A DNA stretch of 64,000 nt from assembly GCA_012064415.1 (NCBI GenBank), contig SSNU01000058.1, forward strand, positions 41,135 through 105,134, written 5' to 3'. Of this stretch, positions 54,095-64,000 are shown piece after piece; position 1 is the stretch's first letter; every line of letters starts with the position of its first letter. This stretch comes from Gyrodactylus bullatarudis (taxonomy: Eukaryota; Platyhelminthes; Monogenea; Gyrodactylidea; Gyrodactylidae). Under the pieces are notes generated by a model, which was not told the origin of the DNA, did no database searches, and worked only from the letters and a program-made list of their open reading frames with translations. The translations under genes and the position numbers were made by a program.

Positions 54095-54415
54095 AATTAA
54101 TATGAAGATGGGAATTTATAATTTTTACAAAATTCTCAATTCTTTCATTAAGGATTATACAGTGTATACAGTAATATTTTAAAGATTATTTGTAATCTAG
54201 ATCTAAGGATCTTATAATATCAATATTTATGAAAATTATAGCATATTTCGAATTAGCGCCAAATACCAAATTCTTTTGAACTTGGAATTGAAAATTTTAG
54301 TGATCCAAAATGGATTTTTGGAAAAAATTGGGTTTTCTATGAAAAAAGTATTTTTTTTGGGGTCAATTTTGGAATTAACCCTATGTAAATATAGGAATTC
54401 TCATCAATTTTAGTT
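54095..54415. repeat. Eroded M1-type MITE
   Basis: The left end TAATATGAAGATGGGAATTT and the right end AATATAGGAATTCTCATCAA are degenerate forms of the M1 terminus (GACATGAAGATGAGAATTT) in inverse orientation. Confidence 0.5.
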
Positions 54416-54479
54416 ACTCCAAACGTTTCGACCGCAAAGGACTCCACAATGTCTTCGTCAGTGATAGGACAAGTCAATC

Positions 54480-54870
54480 AAAGACTACAGGTAAAAGCTC
54501 TGTAAAGTGAGCAAAGTAAGAGTTGTGTGAATGTGGAAGTACAAGTGGCATATACCATTTCTAGTAGAAATTTTCTACCCCAAAACTCATGAATTATAGA
54601 CCAATAGAAATTGAGCATTTGTCGGCCAATCAGAATCTAGCAATATTCCTCCCATAAAATTCCTACGGTTCCAAATATATTTTGCTACTAGAATCTCAAA
54701 CTTTTCAAAAGGTTGATGAAATTTTGTAGATAATCTTAATCTTTTGTTCTGAATCATTTCCACTTCGAATTTACTCTCTATCATATCAGGAAAAGGCTGT
54801 AGCAAAAATAGCTTAAGCAATGGTCAGTCATACTTAAATTTAGTATCATTATATTCAGCATAAAATTTTG
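54480..54870 (+). repeat. R1 repeat, single copy
   Basis: Matches the 4436-4795 copy along its length: AAAAGCTCTGTAAAGTGA, GAGTTGTGTGAATGTG, ATAGACCAATAGAAATTGAG, CATTTGTCGG, ending with a CTTAAATTTAGTATCATTAT block. It is slightly diverged, with small insertions. Confidence 0.8.
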
Positions 54871-54879
54871 TATTTACCT

Positions 54880-57300
54880 GTATTTACAATTCATACTGAA
54901 ATTTATGCTAATCTTTACTCTAATTGAACAAAATTCGATTAACTTGTCCTACCACTGACGAATACGTTAGGAGTGACCGAAATGGTCTCAAGTTTTAATA
55001 TATCTTATTATCTAAGCAGTATTATTTGCCAATTACGAGTTGATATCTCTCTCACTTTGTATTGTAGCCATAGTGTCCAAGACAAAAAATTGTTTCTTAT
55101 AATCTTGATTTCAAATATTCAAGATAAACATTTGTATGACCATTGTCTTGCAAATATATTCTGTATAGATATAACCTATTATTATTATTATTTACTAGCA
55201 ATAGCTATATAGTTTAGTGTTTTTAATCTCATGTGATCTATGAAATGCAAGAATATATGGTAGTTTCATCTTGATCTAGTATATACACATATAGTCTCCT
55301 ATTGAACCAAATTTATTTATTCCTGCCAATACTTCTATACAAGTAGTATATAAGTAGTAACAGTTGTAGTGCAAATTCACTTGTACATCATGTTATACTA
55401 TGTCTCTTGTGAAAAAAGTAGATATTGCCTATTGATTTTTGTTTAATGCTCTGTCTGTTTAATGCTGTTACCTTATGCCTGAAATCCAAATGATATGAAT
55501 TTGGAATCCTTTTTTTGACTGATTCAGAATGTTTTCAATGATAATAAGGCTACTAGAAATAGACATTTTGTAAAACCACGGAGACTTTACTCAGTTTCTA
55601 CATTGCATGTTTTGTTTATTTTATTCAACTCAGCCTCTGGTATCATTAATAAATCATCATAATAAGTAAGTGTTTTAGTATACAAGTTATTCATTTTTTT
55701 TACAACATAAACTTTTATGACACCTTGAGTTGCATAAAACCTTGTTTTTTAAGCATTTGCATCTATTGCTTTCACATAATAAACTGCAATCATATTTTGC
55801 TCAAATGCAATATTTTCCATGCTGAATTAAAAAATTTGGATTTGAGAAAAATTTTCTTTTGTTAGAAAACCTGATCAAAACCTGAAATTTTACCTTTCTA
55901 CGAGAGAAGTGTTGAGAATAAATTGATATATTGTAGGAACCCTGCATCATGTAACAAAATTGTCGAAAAAATAATTAAATCCACATTATATAAGAAACAG
56001 GGAAAAGAATCGTCCAATCAGGTTAAATAACCTTTTTACATTGAAACATGGGGAAAATTCCTCACAGACCATGTAAGGTTTACGTTATAGGAAAGCATAC
56101 ACCAGTGTAGGGTGACCATACCTTTTCATGTAATGCAACGCCACAGTACAATTTAATGCATTTGTACCTTGTGTGTAATTTAATCATATCATACAATGTA
56201 ATGGAATTCTCAAAAAATAGAAAGGAAGAACAGAAAACATGTTGTGTAAAAAATTTGAATGAACAGATAATGATTCGAGCAGGCATTCTGAGCATGCACA
56301 TTTTACGTACAACATTTCAAATTTTTATTGCCTTTGATGAATCTGGCATCAAGAGAAAAATGGGGTCCTGGTTACATTGCTTTCAAAGTTGTTTTTTTAC
56401 TTTAATCAGATGTTGGAAATGTTTCATTAATAATGAGTTAGTGATTGAATGGGTTTAACCAAACTTTCATATTACACTTACAGAATCAAGACCTTGGTAA
56501 CAAAAAAGTTCTTTACAAGTTTTTATCAATCCAGTAGCAAAGACATCCCGCTGAATTAGATAAGTGAGAAAAGAATGCTAATCTGAGTTGGTGATAGGGA
56601 TTGTTTTTATTCTAAAATCAACTTTTCAGTAAACAAATCACAACTGGAAAGCCTTAGTTACTCAAAAGAAAACATCCGAGTAACAGAAATCATAATAATG
56701 ATTAGTCTTTCTTTATTGAAAATCTCTAGGTAACAACAGTTCTACACTCATTGCTATTAAAAAATTAAGCGTGAAAACAGTTTTAGTCGGCCGTTTATTT
56801 TTCGTGTAAAGACTGTTTATGCGAGGTTCACACTGCACATACAGTCTGTAGTACGAATAAAAGAGCGTGTCCACATGTGAGAAAGAAATCTTACATTAAA
56901 AACCCCATGCAATGCATTACCGTGTATGTGCTAACATGGAAGCATACCCCCCCTCCCTACCTTTTTTATTAATACACGAGGAAAAGGAAATGAAAACCAA
57001 CTTGAATGCGGTTAGTGTGTGTAGGGAAGGTCCACTACATTTATCCCATTTGTTTATTGATGAGTATCTTTTTTCGCTTTCATTAACAATAACAGAAAAA
57101 TATTGCTACTCGAATAAAAAATGCGTTTAATATGTAAAAATTCCAGAAAATGATCGCAAAAATTGAATTTATTCGTCGAAATCTATAAAAAAATTGTCAT
57201 CAAATAAATCCTCTTCTATATTGATCATTTTTATATTCTATATTGATACGCCAGGGGCAGAGTTGAAAAAAATAATAATAAAACACTCAGTTTCTACATT
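54880..57300. other. 2.4-kb region without an assigned gene, different texture
   Basis: Several open frames of 70-100 codons (for example 56156-56458 plus and 56912-57130 plus) show no recognised family or splice context. The sequence has fewer long A/T runs and more mixed sequence than its surroundings, and includes a C-rich tract (about 56949-56965). It may be an old mobile element or a non-coding gene. Confidence 0.35.
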
Positions 57301-57315
57301 GTTCATGCAAACGAG

Positions 57316-59074
57316 CAGTGTATATGTTACGTTCAATGTGTACACTCCGTACAATGTATACACTGACACATCTAAATGTCCGATTGTATACTGAGTGTAC
57401 ACATTGACCGTTTCTTATAAGACCCCCTTTCATATTATTATTTATTCCTCAAATTTTAACCAACTTTAAGTGAATATAAGATTTACAAATTAAAATATTT
57501 TCAGTAAATTCTTTCTGCTATATTGTTCTACAAGAAATAAGTTTTCTCACAGTCAAAAAATTTTCCTGATAGCTTCAAAAATAAGGAAGTTATGAAGATT
57601 TGAAAAATACAGGTTTACGATGACAATTTTGTTTATGAAACTTCATTTATTCAAGTTTTACAGTAGCATAAAAAACATGACGAATAAAGTGGAATTTCAA
57701 GTGTTTTGTCACACTTAAAATTTTTGACTTCTTCAATATGCCTTAAGATCATCGAAAACTTATTTCCACTAGAAAAATTATTCTATGAACTAAATTTTGA
57801 TTGAATGGTTCATTTACAAAGTACTCGAACTCAGGGTCGAAAGTTTTGTATTTTTTAAGTATTTTAGATACTTAATTATTTGTTAAAGTTTTATTAAGGA
57901 ACACATAATATCTTTGTAATAGACCACTCATATATTTTAGAATTGGTTCTTTCTATTGGAATCTCAAGATTTAAATCAATAGAAATTTAGTTCGAGTTTG
58001 ATAAATATTCCTCAGGGTTGAAGGATATCATTACTCTAATTTTATTACCTTCATAATGGATCCAGAATTCAATTCAATAGTTTCTTCTATGATTAAAAAC
58101 GCAAATTCCCACAGATTTGATGACAATGGTTATGATGAGTTCATCTCTAGAGTTAAGGCTTCCAAGTTGCCAAACAAAACAGACAAGAACCTGTATAAAT
58201 TGTTTAGCAAATATGACATAGAGGTAATCGATCAACAACAAAGAGTTATCCGAAAGCGCAATACATCAACGGTATGGCGTAGTGGTATCTCTCTCACCTC
58301 TCATTCGGACCTTCTTACTCTCAGTCCCACACCGGGCACATTGAACACTCTTTCCCTGTTCCCTTATTTGTACAAATCATTTCTATAAATAAATATAAAT
58401 GTTTCAATTTCAAAAAAAAAGTAATGTTCAAATTTTTGTTCGGGACAGTGAGCTATTTGAAATATTAGACCAGACGCACAAGAACCATGGCCATTGTCGT
58501 CTCAATAAGATGAAGGAGATTTTAAATCGGAGGTATATCAATATCTCTAAAGAGGTAATCAACGTGTATTTGAATTTATGTCTCAACTGTGCCAAAAATA
58601 AGTCATCGAAACGAAAAGGACTCGTGACAAATCCAATTGTATCAACGGCTTTCAATCAAAGATGTCAAATTGATTTGATAGACTATCAATCAAATCCAGA
58701 CCGTGATTACAAATTTGTTTTGGTTGTTCAAGATCATTTTACCAAATTTGTAATTTTAGAACCCTTGAAATCCAAGACAGCAGCTGAAGTATTCGAACAT
58801 CTTGTGAAGATATTCTTACGCAATGGTTATCCAAGAATACTCCAGTCCGACAATGGCAGAGAACTTAAGAATAGTTTAATAAGAAGTCTCAATCAATACT
58901 GGCCAGAGTTAACATTTTGTCCCGGCAAGCCAAGACACTCACAAAGTCAATGCTCTGTCGAACGAGTTAATCAAGATGTGAAAAGAATTCTTAGAAAGTA
59001 TCTAGAAGATCAGAAATCGTCAAACATTGTATACACTGTTCAAAGTGTACACATTGATCGTAACATATACACTG
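57316..59074 (+). mobile_element. Ginger/GIN-type integrase element with TIRs
   Basis: Inverted termini of about 50 bp: the left tip is CAGTGTATATGTTACGTTCA, and the right tip is the complement of TGATCGTAACATATACACTG. Both continue with AATGTGTACACT and GTATACA steps. The left end holds further GTGTACAC/GTATACAC palindromes (to 57415), possibly integrase sites. The interior encodes one integrase frame on the plus strand. The right TIR lies inside what should be the integrase C-terminal part, so this copy is shortened. No clear target duplication was found. Confidence 0.7.
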
Positions 59075-59100
59075 ACCGAAAGGGATATAATGTGGGATAA
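58056..59100 (+). pseudogene. Integrase of the Ginger/GIN1-KRBA2/SCAND3 type, interrupted and shortened
   Basis: The first part (58056 to about 58262, MDPEFNSIVSSMIKNANSHR) matches the N-terminal region that precedes the integrase in this family. After a SINE-like insert the frame resumes near 58421: QIFVRDSELFEILDQTHKNH, a zinc-binding HHCC module (HKNHGH...CLNCAKNK), then the rve core QIDLIDYQSNPDRDYKFVLV (first Asp), RILQSDNGRELKNS (second Asp) and KPRHSQSQCSVERVNQD (Glu). The catalytic triad is intact. The expected C-terminal domain is absent; translation runs into the right TIR (IVYTVQSVHIDRNIYT). It is probably dead because of the insertion and truncation. Confidence 0.82.
58263..58420 (+). 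mobile_element. SINE-like insert with A-box head and poly-A tail
   Basis: Splits the integrase frame between IRKRN and SNVQIF. It begins near CAACGGTATGGCGTAGTGG, where TGGCGTAGTGG (58275-58285) fits a pol III A box, and ends AATTTCAAAAAAAAA. A B box is not convincing, and the target duplication was not resolved. Confidence 0.5.
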
Positions 59101-60654
59101 AAAAAGATTAATCTCATTTTGAGGTAAGTTAGGAAAATCATTCATAAAATATTTGGAGAGACTGTTTAAAAGGGAGGTGTTAATGTACGATTTGACAGGT
59201 TTGTTAATAAGTTTTGTTTTATTTGGGAAGGGACCAACTGATAAGGCTATAGAGAGATGATCTTTATGGGGAAAAAGGTCAAAGACATGGTAATCGTGTT
59301 CAATAAAAGGGGGAATAAAGACAATATCAAGAATATTGTTCAATCTGGTAGGAGTTTTTATAATTTGATTAAGGCCATGGGTAAAAAGAAATTTAGCGAT
59401 TACATTTTTAGCGAGCAGCCAGTTTTCTCTTGGCAAGATAAAGTCACCAACAATAACAGGAAAATTACAGTTAATAAAAAGAGGTTCAATTTCTTGTGTA
59501 AATAATAAGTCATTCTTTTTCAAGGATGAGGGAGAGCGATAGGTATTGATGAGTGCTATGACGTTATCAGTAAGGAATATTTTCATTAGTATGGCATCAA
59601 TTTTATCATTAATAGAGAATTAATATGAATAAGGACACCGCCATGTAGACCAGAGCCCCGATCGCATCGGAATTGTTTATAACCATGAATAGAAGTGTGG
59701 TATAGGTTTATTTTGGAACATAACCATGTTTCGGTTAAACAAATAATATCATATTTGTTAATAAGTATATAATGTTTTAAAGAGGGGAAGATGGAGAGAA
59801 TTGAACAGGTATTGAATACGAAAATAATTAGGGGTTTAAAAAGAGAGACAATTTTATCATTTAAGTGAGGAGGACGCTTGTTAAAGAAATTATGATTGAA
59901 ATAACTTACGTTTCTTAGCTTCAATCATAGTCACTGAGAAATCCCTGCCAATGAATACATCCTTGAGTGTTGGAGAGTCAAGAAGCTTTGACTAATTTTT
60001 GAAGATCTGATAAGGGATGGGGCAGCTGCATATTACTCTAACTCGTCTCGGGCGATTTGGGATTTTAGCACCAAATCGATGAGCTTCAATGATGGCAGGC
60101 GAAGCAGAGTTAGTTAACGTAGTATTGAAAATATCTTTAATTATGACTTCAACATTAGCATCTTCTTTCAAGTTATAAATAATAAAGTTGTTTCTCCTTT
60201 TGATTTCTTCTTCAATGCCTGACAGAAATCGTTTTTCACTTAAGATCGTAGACTTCAGCTCTTCGTCAGACATCTTGCAAACCTTATCTCTATCGGAAGG
60301 TCGTAAGAAAGGCCAGTTTGATGAATTGAGCTGAGAGGGACGGTTATTATCAGAGACTTGATTCAGTAGAGCGTCATAAGACAATCTCATAGATTTCATT
60401 TCGTCAAGGATTTCACGATTCGTTTGCTTCAAGTCATTAATTTGTTCTTGTTGTAACTTCAGTTGATTGAGATGAAGTTGCCTCATTTCTTCAATCTGTT
60501 TAGCGTGTTGTTTAGAAGACTCTTCAAAAGCGAGTCTGAGAGTGTCTATCAGAGTGATTAGGCATTTAGTCGAAGCTAGAGGATCAGGTGATGATAAAGG
60601 ATTGAGGTAAGCAGCACTCTGAGTCAAATTAGAGATAGACTGTTGAGTATCCAT
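59020..60654 (-). pseudogene. LINE fragment: ORF1 and endonuclease part of ORF2
   Basis: ORF1 (60654 to about 59890) begins MDTQQSISNLTQ, has a long coiled coil (QIEEMRQLHLNQLKLQQEQ) and an RRM-like nucleic-acid domain (RNNFIIYNLKEDANVEVI...RRVRVICSCP). It is cut by one in-frame TAG at 59992, after which the same frame continues (SKLLDSPTLKDVFIGRDFS). ORF2 begins near 59924 with an AP-endonuclease domain: NKYDIICLTETWL, SGLHGGVLIHI, then, after a frameshift near 59600-59625, VIALINTYRSPSSL, FPVIVGDFILPRENW (usual GDFN is GDFI) and FPHKDHLSIAL. The reverse transcriptase is absent: the frame runs into the Ginger TIR at about 59075. CR1/L2-like affinity is inferred. Confidence 0.78.
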
Positions 60655-60765
60655 TGAGTTAATCACAAAAAATAAAAAAAATTTCAGAGGTAAGAATTTT
60701 TCAAATTCGTGGTCAAACCAAACAAAAAATGATGAATGTTTGTTGAATGTTCTATATAGAAGCAA

Positions 60766-61140
60766 AAAGATGAGAATTTACTATTTAAAAAAAACTCAAT
60801 ATTTTCCTCTAGATACTCAGAAACAGAAATATTTTTTGAGTTCTTCGATGAAATGAGCCCATGAGTGTCTGAAAATAAAGAAAAATTTCTGAGTAAATTT
60901 CAATCTGAATTATGAAAATACATAAAATTTTACTTTTTCACTGTTTAAGCCATAAAAGTTTATCGATTCCAAAGATTTAAAGCAATTCTGAGATTTCGGA
61001 TCAGCATTAGAAAAAGAATTCGGATTTGGCCATAGAGGTTGAGAGAAAAAAAGATAATCACAAAATTCAAAGGGTTAGATTTCTTACAGAAACGTCAAAC
61101 TTCTCTAGACGAATTCGAATTCTTTGCATAAAAAAATTGT
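60766..61140. repeat. Half of an M1-family element
   Basis: Begins AAGATGAGAATTTACTATTT then AAACTCAATATTTTCCTCTA, and continues in the order of the 27.9-kb element (GATGAAATGAGCCCATGAG, GATCAGCATTAGAAAAAGAA, AATTCGGATTTGGCCATAGA). The opposite arm is not seen. Confidence 0.6.
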
Positions 61141-61144
61141 AGTT

Positions 61145-62255
61145 GAATTTATTATGCTTTTCTTTCTATAGATTCAAGCCTACAAAAATATTACCAGTAT
61201 AATAATAATTCTTTTTATTTGCCTTAGAACAAGGAATCATATTGATCTGATAGTTGAAATTGCTTTCCTTTACATGATGATTTATTGGTGTGTTTGAGAT
61301 GATCATGTTGAACAATGCGAATATACGAGGTACGCTTCATTTTCCCTATAAGCAAATCTAGTTTTATTTATCTATAAACTAAACAATCTTATCTCATGTA
61401 ACTTAAAAAAAACCTACATTCATTGTAATATTTTACCTACTGTATCACTAAAGAATCAGTATGGTGTATAGTATTGAACAGGATTAACGTACGTTAGAAA
61501 AACATGGAATATTTTCAAAGATTAGCTCATAATTTATATAATTTATATTCTAAATCATAAGCTTCAGACACGTAGGAATACAAAGATAAGAAATAAAAAT
61601 AAAGAATCTCAGGGACAATCGTTTTATATAAAATATTACCCAAATTTTCAAAAATTGAACGTTTTTAATTAAAGCTATTCTTAAAATTTTCTGAATTAAA
61701 TTTATTTTGGAAACCGATTCAACAAAACCGACACACTTTCACCGATTAAGAAAAAATGGGAGACATTCTAAATTTCGATTTCCATTAATATACTAGGATG
61801 ATCCGAGATCAGTTAAAATTGACAGTTATTTCAAAAATTGGTTTCTTTATCTACCGGTTTTTCTTAGAAATAACATTGGATTCCTCACACACATTGAAAT
61901 CATCAAAAACTTTCTAAAAAAATGGAGAAATCGCGCCAACTCAAAAATTAAAGTATCTCCAAATCTTTCCAAGAATTTCAAAGTGAGATTTTTGTAAAAA
62001 TCATGAATTCCCAAATTATAAAAAAATATAACATTGTAAGTCCATTGAAAAAATGTTTAAATCTTGCTTATCTGGTCTGTTTATGTGTTTAGTAAATTTG
62101 GGATTCCAGTAATTTTGGGACATTACCTCTTAAAAATCTACTGAATACTGTACTATAAACTAAATAAGAGTAAAGATTACGCGGTGACCAGACATCTAAA
62201 ACAGGAAAACCATGCTGTTTCAATTTCTAATTTTTCCATCTTATACAAAAACCCA
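61145..62255. other. Intergenic, no gene seen
   Basis: No supported coding, RNA or repeat feature. Confidence 0.4.
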
Positions 62256-62261
62256 GGGGAT

Positions 62262-62515
62262 GACAGCACAGATGTGTGGGTGAAGGAGAGATTTTTCATC
62301 AACATGTATAAACCTAATTTGTGTGTTCAAAAGAATTATTCGTTTAATCTTCAACTACCGTAGCCTATGTGAGCTTTTTCCCCTTTTTCTCCTTACTGTT
62401 GCTATTTATTGAAGAGTTTTTGGTATTTTTTCAGCTTACATAATATTCTTATTTCCATTCTTGACTTATTATCTTCAACTTTTACTATTTCTTTGTAAAT
62501 TGTAAATTATTATTT
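62262..62515 (+). repeat. Dispersed repeat D1, copy 2
   Basis: A direct, diverged copy of 8470-8715, with GTGTGGGTGAAGGAGAGATT, GTAGCCTATGTGAGCTTTTT and GTTGCTATTTATTGAAGAGT in the same order and spacing. Confidence 0.65.
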
Positions 62516-62519
62516 TTCA

Positions 62520-64000
62520 TTCAAATTTAAACTTTTATCATTTTCAAAGAGAGACCACTGATGATCCTTTGAGAAATGCGCATTTGGTTCTAAATATATT
62601 TTCTTACATATTTCTAAATTATGTATTTAAGTGGATTTTCAATAGTTTATGAACATCAACGTGAATCACTCGAACGAAATAAGAGTAAATGTTTCTCCAC
62701 GTCAGGGACACCGATTTCTGCATTGAAAAAGTACGAAAGATACTCATGGATAAAATAAACATACATTTACTTAAGGACTTTTCTCTGGATTAATCAAAAG
62801 AGTTTTTTTTGAAAAATATAGCTATCGGAATAAACATTTATCATGGAAGAGAGCTAAAAATGGCGAGCTATATTAAATTTCATAATCTTTGAACTGTATT
62901 ATTGAGATTTAGAAAACTTTATAGACGGGAAAGATAGACTGAAAGGAAATATCTTTTGGATTTGTTTATTTTTTTCACTTTTTACAAATATACTTTTATG
63001 ATTATTACATAAAATTACATATGTTTCAGGTTTAATACCAGAATTATTAAGAAGATATCCAAAGAAGCAGAAATGTACATTAAATTTCAAATGGGAACTG
63101 AATTCTGATAATAATAATGTTTTCTCTTACCCATTTTCTTTTTAATCCCGTAAGTACTTCACATACAAGATGTATTGGGTTGTAGTTTATTTTTATCGCT
63201 ACCATGTTCTTTAAAAAGAAATTTTTATCATTTCAAGTGAATAAGAAAAAAAACGTAACCGTTTCATTGTAATCTTTAGTTTGGATTCATCAAAGATACT
63301 GTAGAGCTTAATGAAGGTTACTATAGAGCTTCTTTCTTGTTTTATGACAATAAATCTGTGTTTATTCTGTATATATATTTTTATAATGATTACAATTTTA
63401 TCTTTATGAAAAATCGGAGACAAATCACCTGTCCTTAGGCTACTTCTGATTGTCCATCAACCAAATTGAAAATGTCACTCTCTTCGGGTTGACATGAGAC
63501 ACTTATTGCATCTAGAAAATAAATCAATTTTAGAACTCAATCTAATCATGAATATCATTCAAGGTCAATGGAAATATACGTACATATTAGACAAGGCAAA
63601 TGTTTTAACGTAACACCTCTACCTACTCCTAGTTAATTAGAGAATGGGGATTTATGAACTTTGAGTTGAGAAATATTGCTGATTTCAAAGTGAGAATGAG
63701 ATCAAAAGTTTGTTTTTAGAAAATGATTATGGACTATCATTTTCTCAAGAATTTAGAATGATCGAAAACTCAGAATTCAATTTTCAAACCATGATGGGGT
63801 GGTTATTTGTCCAAAAATTTTTATTTCTTTGACCAATCGTGATCATGAAAAACAACTTTTGATCCCTTTCATAATTTGAAATCAGCAATTTTTTCAAAAT
63901 TTTGAATAAACCATATTTTCCTAAAAATTTTTTTATTTTTCACATGATGAAATTCGATTTCTTGATGAAAAATTTGAGTATTTAATCTGAAACCTGATTT
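62520..64000. other. Right edge: no gene, one imperfect palindrome
   Basis: No coding region with similarity. Between about 63672 and 63895 two blocks are inverse copies: ATTGCTGATTTCAAAGTGAG with AATTTGAAATCAGCAATTTT, and ATGAGATCAAAAGTTTG with CAACTTTTGATCCCT. This is an imperfect hairpin of unknown type. Confidence 0.45.

Noticed and set aside
54425..54480. Second hammerhead-like sequence on the minus strand (CTGACGAAGACATTGTGGAG ... GGTCGAAACG)
   Set aside because: Core-like CTGACGA and GAAAC are present, but helix II pairs poorly and helix I and the cleavage triplet do not form. It may be a decayed ribozyme or coding debris, so no feature is claimed.
54880..57300. Foreign or contaminating DNA, because the texture differs from the surroundings
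   Set aside because: There is no recognisable foreign gene, and the join positions show no clear break. Compositional impression alone is not enough.
59257..59505. Plus-strand open frame of 82 codons
   Set aside because: It lies antisense to the LINE endonuclease domain, whose family motifs explain the stretch.
1..64000. CRISPR arrays, operons, ribosome binding sites or prokaryotic origins
   Set aside because: The window is eukaryotic (spliced genes, initiator tRNA with pol III terminator, animal transposons); repeats are not spaced arrays.
1..64000. Alternative genetic code, as in ciliates with tiny introns
   Set aside because: All genes recognised here use TAA, TAG and TGA as stops and read through with the standard code.

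Overview
The window is nuclear DNA of an animal and is strongly AT-rich. Its genes are split by GT-AG introns, and the proteins are metazoan families: thymine-DNA glycosylase, PP2A-B55, a 4-hydroxyphenylpyruvate dioxygenase-like enzyme, an FAAH-type amidase, a chymotrypsin-fold protease and ubiquitin-specific proteases. Many introns are extraordinarily short (24-37 nt), while a few of 1 kb or more are swollen by inserted repeats. Introns this small in an animal recall the dicyemid and orthonectid mesozoans. That is an inference; nothing here identifies the species.

Layout. About 0-12 kb is mostly transposon remnants: a Tigger/pogo relic, an inverted pair of a dispersed repeat and a large foldback element. 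It also holds a ubiquitin protease homologue that has lost its active site, a short Arg/Lys-rich reading frame and an unrecognised protein ending in a PCNA-box-like motif. From 12 to 19 kb there is a second copy of the ubiquitin protease, with Cys and His boxes present, followed by a secreted serine protease. From 20 to 33 kb there are decayed Tc1 and Penelope-like fragments, two paralogous membrane proteins and large palindromes. One palindrome carries a cluster of short retroelements that combine a tRNA-like promoter with a hammerhead ribozyme. From 33 to 42 kb there are a PPxY tail exon, an intact mariner-like transposon with long terminal inverted repeats, an unrecognised membrane-protein gene and three very small genes, two of which resemble peptide precursors.

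From 42.8 to 51.5 kb is a compact gene island. In order it holds the FAAH-like protein (+), the HPPD-like enzyme (-, tail to tail), PP2A-B55 (+, head to head across 111 bp), a six-cysteine secreted protein (+) and thymine-DNA glycosylase (+) with an initiator tRNA-Met gene in its fifth intron. From 52 to 64 kb the DNA is again mostly repeats: a hAT-like MITE with an 8-bp target duplication, a Ginger/GIN integrase element interrupted by a SINE-like insert, and a LINE that ends at the Ginger inverted repeat.

The most unusual signals are the hammerhead/tRNA composite, the ubiquitin protease pair in which one member lost both catalytic residues while keeping its splice structure, a full-length FAAH homologue without its catalytic Lys and nucleophilic Ser, and the two candidate secreted peptides. 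All splice joins were made by eye from reading frame, homology and splice signals, with no transcript evidence.
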